From: an uncultured Duncaniella sp.
Lineage (GTDB): Bacteria > Bacteroidota > Bacteroidia > Bacteroidales > Muribaculaceae
Assembly: GCA_910586305.1 (NCBI GenBank)
Contig: CAJUGS010000002.1
Coordinates: 1 to 64,000 of the forward strand
DNA: 64,000 nt
Direction of reading: 5' to 3'
The translations under genes were made by a program, and so were the position numbers. Positions 41,704-52,560 of the stretch are shown here, in pieces; within the stretch, counting starts at the first letter, position 1, and every line of letters starts with the position of its first letter. The notes under the pieces are model-generated. The model saw nothing but the letters and a program-made list of their open reading frames with translations. It was not told the DNA's origin and did not search any database.

Positions 41704-42309
41704 ATGGCAACAACACCCACCCCACGCGAAAGATTCTGCTCTATACTCCGCGCCACCGGACGCGAAAACATCGAATATGTAATCGAAGACCTCGAAGCAT
41801 TCGGCTTCTTCGAAGCCCCGGCCTCAGTGCGCAACCACTTCAACCACGCCGGAGGACTGCTCGAACACTCTCTCGGAGTCTACGATGCCGCCATGATGCT
41901 GCGCAAAGACATCATAGAGCGACGTCCCGACCTCGAAGCCCGCCTCCCCGAAGACTCCGTGGCAATAGCAGCCCTGCTCCACGACGTCTGCAAGGCCGAC
42001 ATCTACCGCCTTGTCACCCGCAAGCGCAAAAACGAGATAGGCATATGGGAAGACACCAAGGACTACGAGGTCGACTATACCTCACTCCCCGTAGGCCACG
42101 GCGAGAAATCGGTGATGCGACTCCTGCGCATGGGTCTCGACCTCGAAGACGACGAGATTCTCGCCATCCGCTGGCACATGGGCGCATGGGCGGTCGACTC
42201 ACACTCCGTTGAGATGGACAGGAGCTACCGTCAGGCAATAGCCAACACCCCGCTTCTTCCACTCATCCACACTGCCGACACACTCGCATCGCAGATATTC
42301 GAAAGGTGA
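41704..42309 (+). CDS. HD-domain metal-dependent phosphohydrolase
   Basis: A 201-residue HD-superfamily protein. Metal ligands appear as HAGGLLEHS (first His region), LLHDVCKAD (the HD pair) and RWHMGAW further on. The layout resembles the hydrolase part of YhaM-type 3'-5' exoribonucleases without the OB domain. The substrate (nucleotide, RNA or other phosphoester) cannot be assigned. A perfect 13-bp hairpin lies just after the stop. Confidence 0.8.
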   Translation: MATTPTPRERFCSILRATGRENIEYVIEDLEAFGFFEAPASVRNHFNHAGGLLEHSLGVYDAAMMLRKDIIERRPDLEARLPEDSVAIAALLHDVCKADIYRLVTRKRKNEIGIWEDTKDYEVDYTSLPVGHGEKSVMRLLRMGLDLEDDEILAIRWHMGAWAVDSHSVEMDRSYRQAIANTPLLPLIHTADTLASQIFER

Positions 42310-42334
42310 CACATACTTGAACCCTATCACTCCC

Positions 42335-42377
42335 GGGAGCGTTGAAATGACAAATACCGAATCGTTTCAACGCTCCC
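42335..42377 (+). terminator. 13-bp hairpin between the HD gene and the DUF3943 gene
   Basis: GGGAGCGTTGAAA (42335-42347) and TTTCAACGCTCCC (42365-42377) are perfect inverted copies with a 17-nt loop. The stem ends 6 nt before the next start codon and has no T-tract, so it may end the HD transcript or hide the initiation region of the next gene. Confidence 0.6.
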
Positions 42378-42383
42378 TTCATT

Positions 42384-43256
42384 ATGCGAATCACCATTAT
42401 AATCATAGCATTGCTGCTCGCACTCTCAGCCACGACAGCCGGGGCCTCGACACCATCGGCCTCACCCCCGCGCCTCGACCTGCCCACCGCATCAATCCTG
42501 GACGCAGTCTCACTCCCCGCCCCCACCGATCCGGAAGCCGAGGCGGCCCGCAAGGCAGTCAACCCGTCGGTCTATATGTTTCCCTACTCGTGGAGACGCA
42601 CCTGCGACCCCAACTGGCACCGTATGTGGGTCAACACGGCAGTGCTCACCGGAGCATTCGTGTCGACACTGTTCGTCCTCGAAATGCTGCCTGAGGACGC
42701 CACCGCCTGGAACCGCCGCGAAATAGAGTCGAAACCATTCTACAAAAGATGGGCCGACAACATCTTCCGTCTCAACCCGGAGATAGACCACGACAACCTC
42801 GTGTTCAACTACGTGCTCCACCCCTATGCCGGAGCCGCCTACTTCATGGCCGCACGATCGTGTGGATTCAACTTCTTCCAGTCCATGCTCTATTCGGCAC
42901 TCATCTCCACCGTCGGGTGGGAATTCGGCATCGAAGCCTGCATGGAGCGACCATCCTACCAGGACATAATCATCACACCACTGGTGGGGAGTCTATTCGG
43001 CGAACTCTTCTACCACGCCAAACGCCACATCGTGGACCACGACTACACCCTCTGCGGTTCACGGCTGCTTGGCAACATCGTGGTCTTCCTCGTCGACCCC
43101 GTCAACGAGGTGGTCAACCTCTTCCGCGGCTCATACGAACGCCGTCTGCATCTTGGCCACAAACCGGCCCTCCCGTCCGAAGGTCTCACATCCTCGATAG
43201 TCCCCGTTCCGGGCGGACTCTCGCTATCGCTCCGCTACACATTCTCCACACCATAG
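42384..43256 (+). CDS. DUF3943 domain-containing exported protein
   Basis: A 290-residue protein with a signal peptide (about 1-20, ATTAGA). The domain resembles DUF3943, with the motifs HPYAGAAYFMAARSCGFNF, then GWEFGIEACMERPSYQDI and TPLVGSLFGELFYHAKRH. Several amphipathic or membrane-associated helices suggest an envelope location. The family has no known biochemical function. It starts just after a strong hairpin. Confidence 0.78.
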   Translation: MRITIIIIALLLALSATTAGASTPSASPPRLDLPTASILDAVSLPAPTDPEAEAARKAVNPSVYMFPYSWRRTCDPNWHRMWVNTAVLTGAFVSTLFVLEMLPEDATAWNRREIESKPFYKRWADNIFRLNPEIDHDNLVFNYVLHPYAGAAYFMAARSCGFNFFQSMLYSALISTVGWEFGIEACMERPSYQDIIITPLVGSLFGELFYHAKRHIVDHDYTLCGSRLLGNIVVFLVDPVNEVVNLFRGSYERRLHLGHKPALPSEGLTSSIVPVPGGLSLSLRYTFSTP

Positions 43257-43307
43257 ACATTAGTCGGCAACCGCCCCTTTTTCAACTTTGTCCGTTGTTA
43301 CTCTTTT

Positions 43308-43340
43308 TTTAGGAATGTTTTAAAAAAAGTTGTAACTTTG
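43308..43340 (+). promoter_or_regulatory. Promoter of hpt-adk-xseB-peptidase
   Basis: TAACTTTG (43333-43340) matches the -7 box, with TTTA (43308-43311) 21 nt upstream. The predicted start lies about 20 nt before the hpt ATG. A second similar word, CAACTTTG, occurs at 43283-43290. Confidence 0.55.
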
Positions 43341-43366
43341 TGCCCAAATATTCCCAACGGACACCC

Positions 43367-43912
43367 ATGAAAATAAAAACGTATCAGGGGCTCAAGTTCC
43401 GCCCCTTCATAGAGTGCGAAACCATCAGAGCCCGAGTGGAAGAGCTCGGCGCAAAAATCACCGAGGACTTCAAAGGACGGAATCCTCTTCTCATCTGTGT
43501 TCTCAACGGCGCCGCCCCCTTCGCGATCGACCTATTCAGGGCCATCGACACCGACGCCGAGATTACCTTCGTGCGCCTTAAAAGCTACGACGGCATGGGA
43601 TCTACAGGGAATGTGAAACAGGTCATGGGACTCACCGAGGACCTCGCAGGACGCGACGTCATCATAGTCGAGGACATCATCGACACAGGCAACACCATGA
43701 CCAAGCTTGTAGCCGACCTGAAAGCCATGAATCCGGCGTCGGTAAGCATCGCCACCCTCCTCTTCAAACCCGAAGCGCTACAGGTAAAAGTAGACCCGCA
43801 ATACGTAGGCTTCAGCATCCCCAAGAAATTCATCATAGGCTACGGCCTCGACATCGACGGCCAGGCCCGCAATCTCAACGACATCTACGTCCTCGCTGAG
43901 GAGGACGCGTAA
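43367..43912 (+). CDS. hpt: Hypoxanthine phosphoribosyltransferase
   Basis: A 181-residue purine salvage enzyme forming IMP or GMP from the base and PRPP. The PRPP-binding motif VIIVEDIIDTGNTM is intact, and so are the flexible-loop SYDGMGSTG and the base-binding KKFIIGYGLD segment. I chose the ATG at 43367 because the upstream in-frame ATG at 43340 overlaps the promoter's -7 box. It is followed at 28 bp by adk, another purine nucleotide enzyme. Confidence 0.94.
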   Translation: MKIKTYQGLKFRPFIECETIRARVEELGAKITEDFKGRNPLLICVLNGAAPFAIDLFRAIDTDAEITFVRLKSYDGMGSTGNVKQVMGLTEDLAGRDVIIVEDIIDTGNTMTKLVADLKAMNPASVSIATLLFKPEALQVKVDPQYVGFSIPKKFIIGYGLDIDGQARNLNDIYVLAEEDA

Positions 43913-43940
43913 GAAAAGCCCCCAATAGGATAATTAAGAA

Positions 43941-44519
43941 ATGTTCAACCTTGTGATTTTCGGTGCCCCGGGCAGTGGTAAGGGCACACAGAGCGAAAAA
44001 CTCATCGACCGCTACGGTCTCACTCACATCTCCACCGGCGAAGTGCTCCGCAAAGAAATAGCAGCCGGCACACAGCTCGGCCAAGTAGCCGACTCATTCA
44101 TCTCGAAAGGCCACCTCATCCCCGACGAACTGATGATTCAGATTCTCGCCACAGAGGTCGACCGCCTTCTCCCCGCCTCCAAAGGCTTCATATTCGACGG
44201 ATTCCCGCGCACCATCAACCAGGCCGAAGAGCTGTCGCGTATGCTTGAAGAGCGAGGCGAGAAGCTCCACACCGTCATCGGACTCGAAGTGCCCGACGAA
44301 GAACTCACAGCACGCCTCGTCAACAGAGGCAAGACATCCGGACGAGCCGACGACAACCCCGAGACAATCAAAAACCGTCTCGAAGTATACCACTCGACCA
44401 CCTCGCCCCTCCGCGACTTCTATATCAAGGACGGCAAGTACACATCGATACACGGACTCGGATCGGTCGACGACATTTTCAGCCGCATCTCGCAGCACGT
44501 CGACTCGATCAACAACTAA
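43941..44519 (+). CDS. adk: Adenylate kinase
   Basis: A 192-residue enzyme balancing ATP, ADP and AMP. The P-loop is GAPGSGKGTQ near the N-terminus. The AMP-site motif FDGFPRT and the NRGKTSGRADDN region with catalytic Arg residues are present. The LID is the short version without the zinc-binding Cys set. Length fits the short bacterial type. It lies in a probable operon with hpt and xseB. Confidence 0.95.
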   Translation: MFNLVIFGAPGSGKGTQSEKLIDRYGLTHISTGEVLRKEIAAGTQLGQVADSFISKGHLIPDELMIQILATEVDRLLPASKGFIFDGFPRTINQAEELSRMLEERGEKLHTVIGLEVPDEELTARLVNRGKTSGRADDNPETIKNRLEVYHSTTSPLRDFYIKDGKYTSIHGLGSVDDIFSRISQHVDSINN

Positions 44520-44531
44520 CACAGCGCCACC

Positions 44532-44756
44532 ATGCAGTTCACTCCCACCGACGAAATGACCTACGCACGATGCGTGGCCGAACTCGAAGAGATAATACGC
44601 ATGATGCAGAGCGACAAGTGCGACATCGACCACCTCGCGGCCTATACCAGGCGCGGAGCCGAACTGCTCAAAGCCTGCCGCACACGCCTCACAGCCACCG
44701 AGGAGGAACTGCGCACCGTGCTTGCAGGTCTCGAAGCAGCTGCTCCCGAAGCCTGA
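44532..44756 (+). CDS. xseB: Exodeoxyribonuclease VII small subunit
   Basis: A 74-residue helical protein with the XseB pattern YARCVAELEEIIRMM, then a Leu-rich second helix (RRGAELLKACRTRL). It forms the small subunit of exonuclease VII, which degrades single-stranded DNA. The large subunit gene xseA, often adjacent, is not in this window. It follows adk by 12 bp. Confidence 0.8.
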   Translation: MQFTPTDEMTYARCVAELEEIIRMMQSDKCDIDHLAAYTRRGAELLKACRTRLTATEEELRTVLAGLEAAAPEA

Positions 44757-44801
44757 TACCTCACCTCAACAAACACAGACAAATATCTCACAACCAGTCT
44801 T

Positions 44802-46856
44802 ATGAAATCATTTCCCCTCATCGTGGCCGGCATCGGCCTCGCATCGGCAATGGTAGCAGCCTGCAGCCACAACTCAACAGAGCACCTGTCGAGTCTCAAC
44901 GCTGAGTACATCGACTCTACCATCGCGCCCGGAACCGACTTCTACTCCCATGTCAACAAGAAATGGATGGAAGCCAACCCCCTCACACCCGAACACGCCC
45001 GCTACGGACGCTTCAACGTGCTCGGAGACACCTCTGAGGCACGTGTACGCTCACTCGTAGAAGGACTCGGAGCCACCAATCCCCAGCCCGGCACAGTGGC
45101 CTACAAAGTCTGGACAGTCTACTCGCAGGCCATGGACACCGCACGACGCAACGCCGAGGGAGCAAAGCCCATACTCGCCGACCTCAAGCGCATCGAGGAC
45201 ACCCCCGCCGAAGGCATGGACTCACTCTTCATGTGGATGCACGGCAACTACGCAAGCCCATTCTTCGGAGCAGGCCCCATGGAAGATTTCAACAACTCCG
45301 AGATATACGCAATGTACGTATTCGGAGGAGGCATGGGACTCGGCGACCGTGACTACTACCTCAAAAACGACGAGCGCAACACAGCCGTGCGCAACGCCTA
45401 CAAGACACTCATCGCCTCACAGATGAAAAACGCCGGCTACTCCGAAGCCGACGCAGCCCGCATCGTGGCAAACGTCATGAAAATCGAGACCGCGCTCGCC
45501 GACTCGGCTCTCACCCGCGAGGAAAGCCGCGACCTTGTGCGCATGAACAACCGTCGCTCCATCTCGGAAGTCAAAGCAGCATATCCCGCCATACAGTGGG
45601 ACACATTCTTCCCGCAGACAATGGGAATAGCCACCCCCGACTCAGTCATCGTCACCGAGCTCGCAGCCGTCAACCAGGCAAACAGCCTCATGGCCTCGCT
45701 CTCCGACCGCGAGAAGAAAGACTACTACCTCTGGAAATATGTCAGCCAGGCCTCTTCCGAACTCTCCGACGACTTCACCCTCGCCAACTTCGAATTCTCC
45801 AAGGTGATGAGCGGTGTACAGGAGCAGCGCCCCCTCTGGAAGCGTGCCCTCGGTGCCACCGAAGGTGCCCTCGGCGAGGCCGTGGGTGAGCTTTATGTAG
45901 AGAAATACTTCCCCAAGTCCTCCAAGGAATACATGATCGGACTTGTCGAGAACCTCCGCACAGCCCTCGGACAGCACATCGACAACCTCGACTGGATGAG
46001 CGACGCCACAAAGGCCAAAGCCCGCGAGAAACTCGCAGCGTTCACCGTCAAGATCGGATATCCCGACAAGTGGAAAGACTACACCTCGATGAACATCGAC
46101 CCCGCCCTCAGCTACTACGAGAATATGCACAACGTGTCCATGTGGCACCAGCGCGACACATACTCCAAATGGGGCAAGCCGGTAGACCGCACCGAGTGGG
46201 GAATGACTCCTCAGACCGTCAACGCCTACTACAACCCCATGGCCAACGAAATCGTATTCCCCGCCGCAATTCTCCAGGCACCCTTCTTTGACCCCAACGC
46301 CTCCGATGCCGAAAACTACGGCGGAATCGGAGTGGTGATCGGCCACGAGATGACCCACGGATTTGACGACCAGGGCCGCAACTTCGACGCAAAGGGCAAT
46401 ATGACCGACTGGTGGACTGCCGAAGACGCAGCCAAATTTGCCGAAAAGGCCAAGGGCCTCATAGCCCAGTTCGACGAAGTGGAAGTACTCCCCGGCCTCC
46501 ACGCCAACGGAGCATACACCCTCGGCGAGAACATCGCCGACCAGGGCGGTCTCCGCGTGGCCATGACAGCCTTCAAGGAGTCTCAGAACAAGAAAGGCGT
46601 AGACATCAACTCCCCCGAAGCCCTCATCGACGGCTTCTCACCCCTCCAGGTGTTCTACATGAACTACGCCAACCTCTGGGCCAGCAACATCCGCGACGAA
46701 GAGATCCGCTCGCTCACACAGGGCGACGTACACTCACTCGGATGCAACCGCGTCAACGTGACTCTGCGCAACATCGAGCCATTCTTCGAAGCCTTCTCCA
46801 TCACCGAAGGCCAGCCCATGTTCCGCCCCGAATCAGAGCGCGTCATAATCTGGTAA
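44802..46856 (+). CDS. M13-family (neprilysin-like) metallopeptidase, predicted lipoprotein
   Basis: A 684-residue zinc endopeptidase of the PepO/neprilysin family. The lipoprotein signal ends MVAAC. The zinc site is complete: HEMTH at 515-519, and the third ligand in GENIADQGGL. The substrate-binding NAYYNP and the C-terminal SLGCNRVNVTLRN region are typical. It probably degrades oligopeptides in the periplasm. It follows xseB by 45 bp and ends at a strong terminator. Confidence 0.93.
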   Translation: MKSFPLIVAGIGLASAMVAACSHNSTEHLSSLNAEYIDSTIAPGTDFYSHVNKKWMEANPLTPEHARYGRFNVLGDTSEARVRSLVEGLGATNPQPGTVAYKVWTVYSQAMDTARRNAEGAKPILADLKRIEDTPAEGMDSLFMWMHGNYASPFFGAGPMEDFNNSEIYAMYVFGGGMGLGDRDYYLKNDERNTAVRNAYKTLIASQMKNAGYSEADAARIVANVMKIETALADSALTREESRDLVRMNNRRSISEVKAAYPAIQWDTFFPQTMGIATPDSVIVTELAAVNQANSLMASLSDREKKDYYLWKYVSQASSELSDDFTLANFEFSKVMSGVQEQRPLWKRALGATEGALGEAVGELYVEKYFPKSSKEYMIGLVENLRTALGQHIDNLDWMSDATKAKAREKLAAFTVKIGYPDKWKDYTSMNIDPALSYYENMHNVSMWHQRDTYSKWGKPVDRTEWGMTPQTVNAYYNPMANEIVFPAAILQAPFFDPNASDAENYGGIGVVIGHEMTHGFDDQGRNFDAKGNMTDWWTAEDAAKFAEKAKGLIAQFDEVEVLPGLHANGAYTLGENIADQGGLRVAMTAFKESQNKKGVDINSPEALIDGFSPLQVFYMNYANLWASNIRDEEIRSLTQGDVHSLGCNRVNVTLRNIEPFFEAFSITEGQPMFRPESERVIIW

Positions 46857-46892
46857 ACCACATGGTATAAAAACACCATTTCCACATCATTC

Positions 46893-46930
46893 TCCCCCGG
46901 CGCGACAACACTGTCAGCCGGGGGATTTTT
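46893..46930 (+). terminator. Terminator after the M13 peptidase gene
   Basis: A 9-bp GC stem (46893-46901 with 46917-46925) with a 15-nt loop is followed directly by TTTTT (46926-46930). Confidence 0.9.
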
Positions 46931-46966
46931 CATATCCACGCCATCAGGACGGGAAAGCGATTTCAT

Positions 46967-46997
46967 TTTGAATCACACGCGATTTTCACTATTTTTG
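46967..46997 (+). promoter_or_regulatory. Promoter of the HAD hydrolase gene
   Basis: TTTG (46967-46970), a 19-nt spacer and TATTTTTG (46990-46997) match the Bacteroidetes consensus fully. The expected start is about 47004, roughly 13 nt before the ATG. Confidence 0.75.
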
Positions 46998-47016
46998 CAC
47001 TCTCAACACGACAACA

Positions 47017-47649
47017 ATGATAAAAAACCTCCTATTTGACCTCGGCGGGGTGATAATGGACCTCGACCGCGACCGCTGCGTCAGAGCCTTCAACGACCTC
47101 GGCATGGCCGACGCAGAAGAACTCCTCGGTGTCTACGGACAGAAAGGCGCATTCCTCGCCCTTGAGCGCGGCGACATCGACGCAGCCGAATTCCGCAGAC
47201 GCATACGCCCAATGTTCTCACACCCCGTAACCGACGACGAAATAGACCGCGCATTCGACCAATTCCTGCTCGGCATACCCGACCACCGACTCCGACAACT
47301 GCGCGAGCTCCGCAAAAACTACGGCATATACCTGCTCTCCAACACCAACCCCATAATGTTCAAAGGATTCATCGCCGACCAGTTCCGAAAAGAAGGTCTC
47401 TCGATGGCCGACTACTTCGACGGCATCGTGGCAAGCTACGAGGCAAGATGCTACAAACCCGACCGCGAAATATTCGACTACACACGCAAAAACTGCGGAA
47501 TAGACGGCGACGAGACACTCTTCTTCGACGACTCTGCCGCCAACGTCGAGGCCGCACGTGACGCCGGATTCAAGGCCGTCCACGTGCCCGTCGGAGCCGA
47601 GTTCACCGACATACTCAAACAATACCTCACCGAAAACCCTCAGGGCTGA
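47017..47649 (+). CDS. HAD-family hydrolase
   Basis: A 210-residue haloacid dehalogenase-like phosphatase. Motif I is FDLGGVIMDLD, motif II LLSNTN, motif III Lys in CYKPDREIF, motif IV FFDDSAANVEAA. The helical cap sits between motifs I and II (subclass IA). The first Asp of motif I is followed by LGG rather than MDG, as in epoxide hydrolase-like or YihX-type phosphatases of sugar phosphates. The exact substrate is not known. It is followed by ribF after 54 bp. Confidence 0.87.
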   Translation: MIKNLLFDLGGVIMDLDRDRCVRAFNDLGMADAEELLGVYGQKGAFLALERGDIDAAEFRRRIRPMFSHPVTDDEIDRAFDQFLLGIPDHRLRQLRELRKNYGIYLLSNTNPIMFKGFIADQFRKEGLSMADYFDGIVASYEARCYKPDREIFDYTRKNCGIDGDETLFFDDSAANVEAARDAGFKAVHVPVGAEFTDILKQYLTENPQG

Positions 47650-47703
47650 CAATACGTTGTTGTATAGTAACCGAACCCAAACCTCGCCCACCCGACAGAA
47701 ACT

Positions 47704-48633
47704 ATGAGACTGATAACCAAATCCGACACCTCGGCACGACGCATAGCTGCCGTGGGGATGTATGACGGCGTTCATGCAGGCCACCGATTCCTGCTCGACT
47801 ATCTCCGAATCGAGGCAAAAGGTCGAGGCCTCACCCCCTCGGTCGTCACCTTCTCGCGCCACCCCCTGTCGCTCGTCAGACCTCTCGAAGCACCCTCCCT
47901 CCTCATGTCGCTCGAAGACCGTGTCGGACTCCTGGGCGAATCGGGAGCCGACGACGTGATACTCCTCAGTTTCAACGAATCGCTGCGGCGTATGTCGGCA
48001 CGTGAATTCCTCTCCATGCTACATCGCCGGTTTGGAATCGACGCCCTCGTCCTGGGATTCAACAACCGCTTCGGCCACGACGGAGTGGAAGGACTCGACC
48101 ACTACCGCGCCATAGGCCAGAGCATCGGAGTCGACGTAATCCAGGCACCGGAATATCGCGGCGAAGGCTCACCCGTAAGCTCATCGGCCATCCGCCGACA
48201 CCTCATGGCAGGCCGTCCGGCCGAGGCGGCCCGTATGCTCGGAACACCCTATACCCTGCGAGGAAAAGTGGTGGACGGCCAACACCTCGGACGCACCATA
48301 GGCTACCCTACGGCCAACATACAGCCCGTGGAGCCCGCAGCACTCATACCAAAGACCGGAGTCTACGCAGCCCGCGTGGTCACCCCCGACGGAGTGCGTC
48401 GCGGAGCCATGGTCAACATAGGCTACCGACCCACCGTGACCGACACCTCCGACTCATCACGCGCAATATCCATCGAAGCCCACATATTTGACTTCGAGGG
48501 ATACATCTACGACGAGGAAATCACATTGGAATTCGTCGACTATCTGCGCCCCGAACGACGCTTCGAATCCACAGGAAAGCTCAAGTCGCAACTCGCCGAC
48601 GACGAGAAAAAAATACGCAGGCTGCTATCCTGA
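47704..48633 (+). CDS. ribF: Bifunctional riboflavin kinase / FAD synthetase
   Basis: A 309-residue enzyme making FMN and FAD. The N-terminal adenylyltransferase domain shows the nucleotidyltransferase motif GMYDGVHAGHRFLL (the usual GNFDGVHxGH, with Met-Tyr in the variable place) and SSSAIRRHL. The C-terminal flavokinase domain has GRTIGYPTANI and GVYAARV. The family's usual length is about 310. It ends ahead of a long imperfect hairpin. Confidence 0.93.
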   Translation: MRLITKSDTSARRIAAVGMYDGVHAGHRFLLDYLRIEAKGRGLTPSVVTFSRHPLSLVRPLEAPSLLMSLEDRVGLLGESGADDVILLSFNESLRRMSAREFLSMLHRRFGIDALVLGFNNRFGHDGVEGLDHYRAIGQSIGVDVIQAPEYRGEGSPVSSSAIRRHLMAGRPAEAARMLGTPYTLRGKVVDGQHLGRTIGYPTANIQPVEPAALIPKTGVYAARVVTPDGVRRGAMVNIGYRPTVTDTSDSSRAISIEAHIFDFEGYIYDEEITLEFVDYLRPERRFESTGKLKSQLADDEKKIRRLLS

Positions 48634-48666
48634 CCCTCACCCGGACACACAAAACAACCCCACACA

Positions 48667-48722
48667 GGCCGAAGCGCCGCGGAACCACTCACACCCGACA
48701 TCATTCCGCGGATTCTTCGGCC
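48667..48722 (+). terminator. Hairpin terminator after ribF
   Basis: Two stacked stems, GGCCGAAG (48667-48674) with CTTCGGCC (48715-48722), and CCGCGGAA (48677-48684) with TTCCGCGG (48704-48711), are split by a small internal loop. A pyrimidine-rich but not pure T stretch follows. Confidence 0.7.
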
Positions 48723-48793
48723 CTTCTTCTCACTTCCACCCTCCTTTACCGCACTCCTTCACACCATTTTTCATAAAAACTACTCCGAGTGTG

Positions 48794-50465
<1,672 letters not shown>

Positions 50466-50466
<1 letters not shown>

Positions 50467-52559
50467 TGGATAGAAACACTCTGACGGGCCTGCTGCTGAT
50501 GGGCCTTGTGATTTTTGGCTTCATGTATCTCAACCAGCCCTCAAAGGAAGAGCTGGAACGCCAACGCGCCGAGAAAGAACGCATCGAAGCCGAAGCCGCC
50601 CGGAAAGCCGCCGACCCGGGCCTGATCAAACTCGACTCGGTCTCGCCATCCGAAATCGCTCAGATAGCCGCGACAGTGCGCGAGCTCGGCCACACCGACA
50701 CCGCCACCCATGTTTCCACCCTTAAGGTAGACAAAATCAACCTCAAAGTCGATGCCACAGGCTCCGTGACAGGCACAGTCGAAGCCGACAACCAGTCCGT
50801 AGCCGTAGCCTCGCTCCTGGCCAACGAGACAGCCTCGATGAAACCCTCGCTCGCAGCCACAGCAATGGCCAACCTCCGCCAGGGACTCGCCACGGCAGCT
50901 CGTTACAAAGGATTCGCCCACTACCTCTCAGGCGACAGCGTCACACTCAAGCTTGAGAACAAATACCTCTCGCTCGACCTCTCCAACAAGGGAGGCGTCA
51001 TTTCGCGCGCAACACTCCGCGACTACAACAGCTACGACTCCACAGCAGTCACCCTTCTGGCCCCTGCGACCGACTCCTACGGATTCACGCTCACATCGGC
51101 CACACAGAGATTCGACACCCGAGAATTCTACTTCACACCCGTCCAGGAGAACGACTCCACAGTATTCATGGGCCTCGACCTTGGCGACGGAGCAGCATGG
51201 GGCATACGATACACACTCCCCGAGGACAGCTACATGGTCAACATCGACATCGTACAGCAGGGTATGCAGTCAGTCATCCCGACCTCGGTGGCCACGATGG
51301 ACTTCACTTGGAGCCAGCGTATGCGCCGCCTCGAGGCAGGACGCGTCTTTGAAGAGCGCAACTCCGCACTCTACTATATGTTTGCCGACGGCGATGTCGA
51401 CAACCTCTCCGAAAACGGCGAGGACAGCAAGGAAATCACACAGCGTCTGAAATGGGTAAGCTGCAAGAACCAGTTCTTCTCGGCCGTACTCATGGCACGC
51501 TCCAACTTCGCCGCAGCCAACCTCGAAAGCCGCGAGCTTAAGGAAAACCCCGACTTCATCAAGGAAATGGACGTAGCCCTCACTGTCGACTACTCCTCGT
51601 CACTCGCCAACCCCGCCTCCTTCGTGATGTACCTCGGACCCAACTCCTACCCCCTCATGAAGGATGTCGAGAAAAACGTGTTCCCCGAGGAGAATATGCA
51701 CCTCACCAAGCTCATCCCCCTCGGCTGGCCCATCTTCCGCTGGATCAACACCCTCATCGTCATCCCCGTCTTCTCCTTCCTCGGAAGCTTCATCTCCAAC
51801 TACGGCATCATCATCCTGCTCCTCACCATCTTCATCAAGATAATCCTCTACCCCTTCACCTACAAGAGCCTCATCTCACAGGCCCGTATGCGACTTCTCG
51901 CACCCGAGCTGAAGGCCATCAACGACAAGTATCCCGGACAGGAGAACGCCATGAAACGCTCCACCGAATCCATGGCGCTCTACTCGCGTGCCGGAGCCAA
52001 CCCCATGTCGGGCTGCCTCCCCATGCTCCTGCAGATGCCCGTGCTCGTGGCCATGTTCTGGTTCTTCCCCTCAGCCATCGAGCTGAGAGGTGAGTCATTC
52101 CTCTGGGCCAAGGACCTCGCGGCGCCCGACGCCATCATATCCTGGACCGCCAACATCCCCTTCATCTCGTCAACATTCGGCAATCACATCTCCCTCTTCT
52201 GTCTGCTCATGACAGTAACCAACATCGGCTACACCTACCTCAATATGCAGACACAGGCCTCATCCGGAATGCCCGGAATGAAATGGATGATGTACCTCAT
52301 GCCGGTGATGTTCCTATTCATCTTCAACAACTACGCCGCAGGCCTGAGCTACTACTACTTCCTCTCGCTTCTCATCACCATCGCCATGACATTCATCTTC
52401 CGCAAGCTCGTGAGCGAAGACAAGATGCGCGCCAAGATGGCCGAGAACGCCAAAAAGCCCAAAAAGAAAGGCTGGATGGCACAGAAACTCGAAGAAGCTC
52501 AGAAACAGCAGCAGGCAATGCTACGAGAGCAGCAGCGCCGTGCCGGAAAGAAGAACTGA
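50466..52559 (+). CDS. yidC: Membrane protein insertase YidC
   Basis: A 697-residue insertase for inner membrane proteins, including Fo subunit c and others encoded in this window. It has an N-terminal membrane anchor (about 5-20), a large periplasmic beta domain (about 60-430), and the five-helix insertase core (from about 435) with YGIIILLLTIFIKIILYPFT-like TM2. The conserved positively charged groove region follows. The C-terminus ends in a Lys/Arg/Gln-rich tail (EAQKQQQAMLREQQRRAGKK) that likely binds ribosomes. It is longer than E. coli YidC (548 aa), as is usual in Bacteroidetes. Confidence 0.95.
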
Positions 52560-52560
52560 C

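Noticed and set aside
45642..46502. 286-codon minus-strand ORF inside the M13 peptidase gene
   Set aside because: It is the mirror of a strongly conserved coding sequence; the Val/Gly/His-rich product is typical of antisense frames here.
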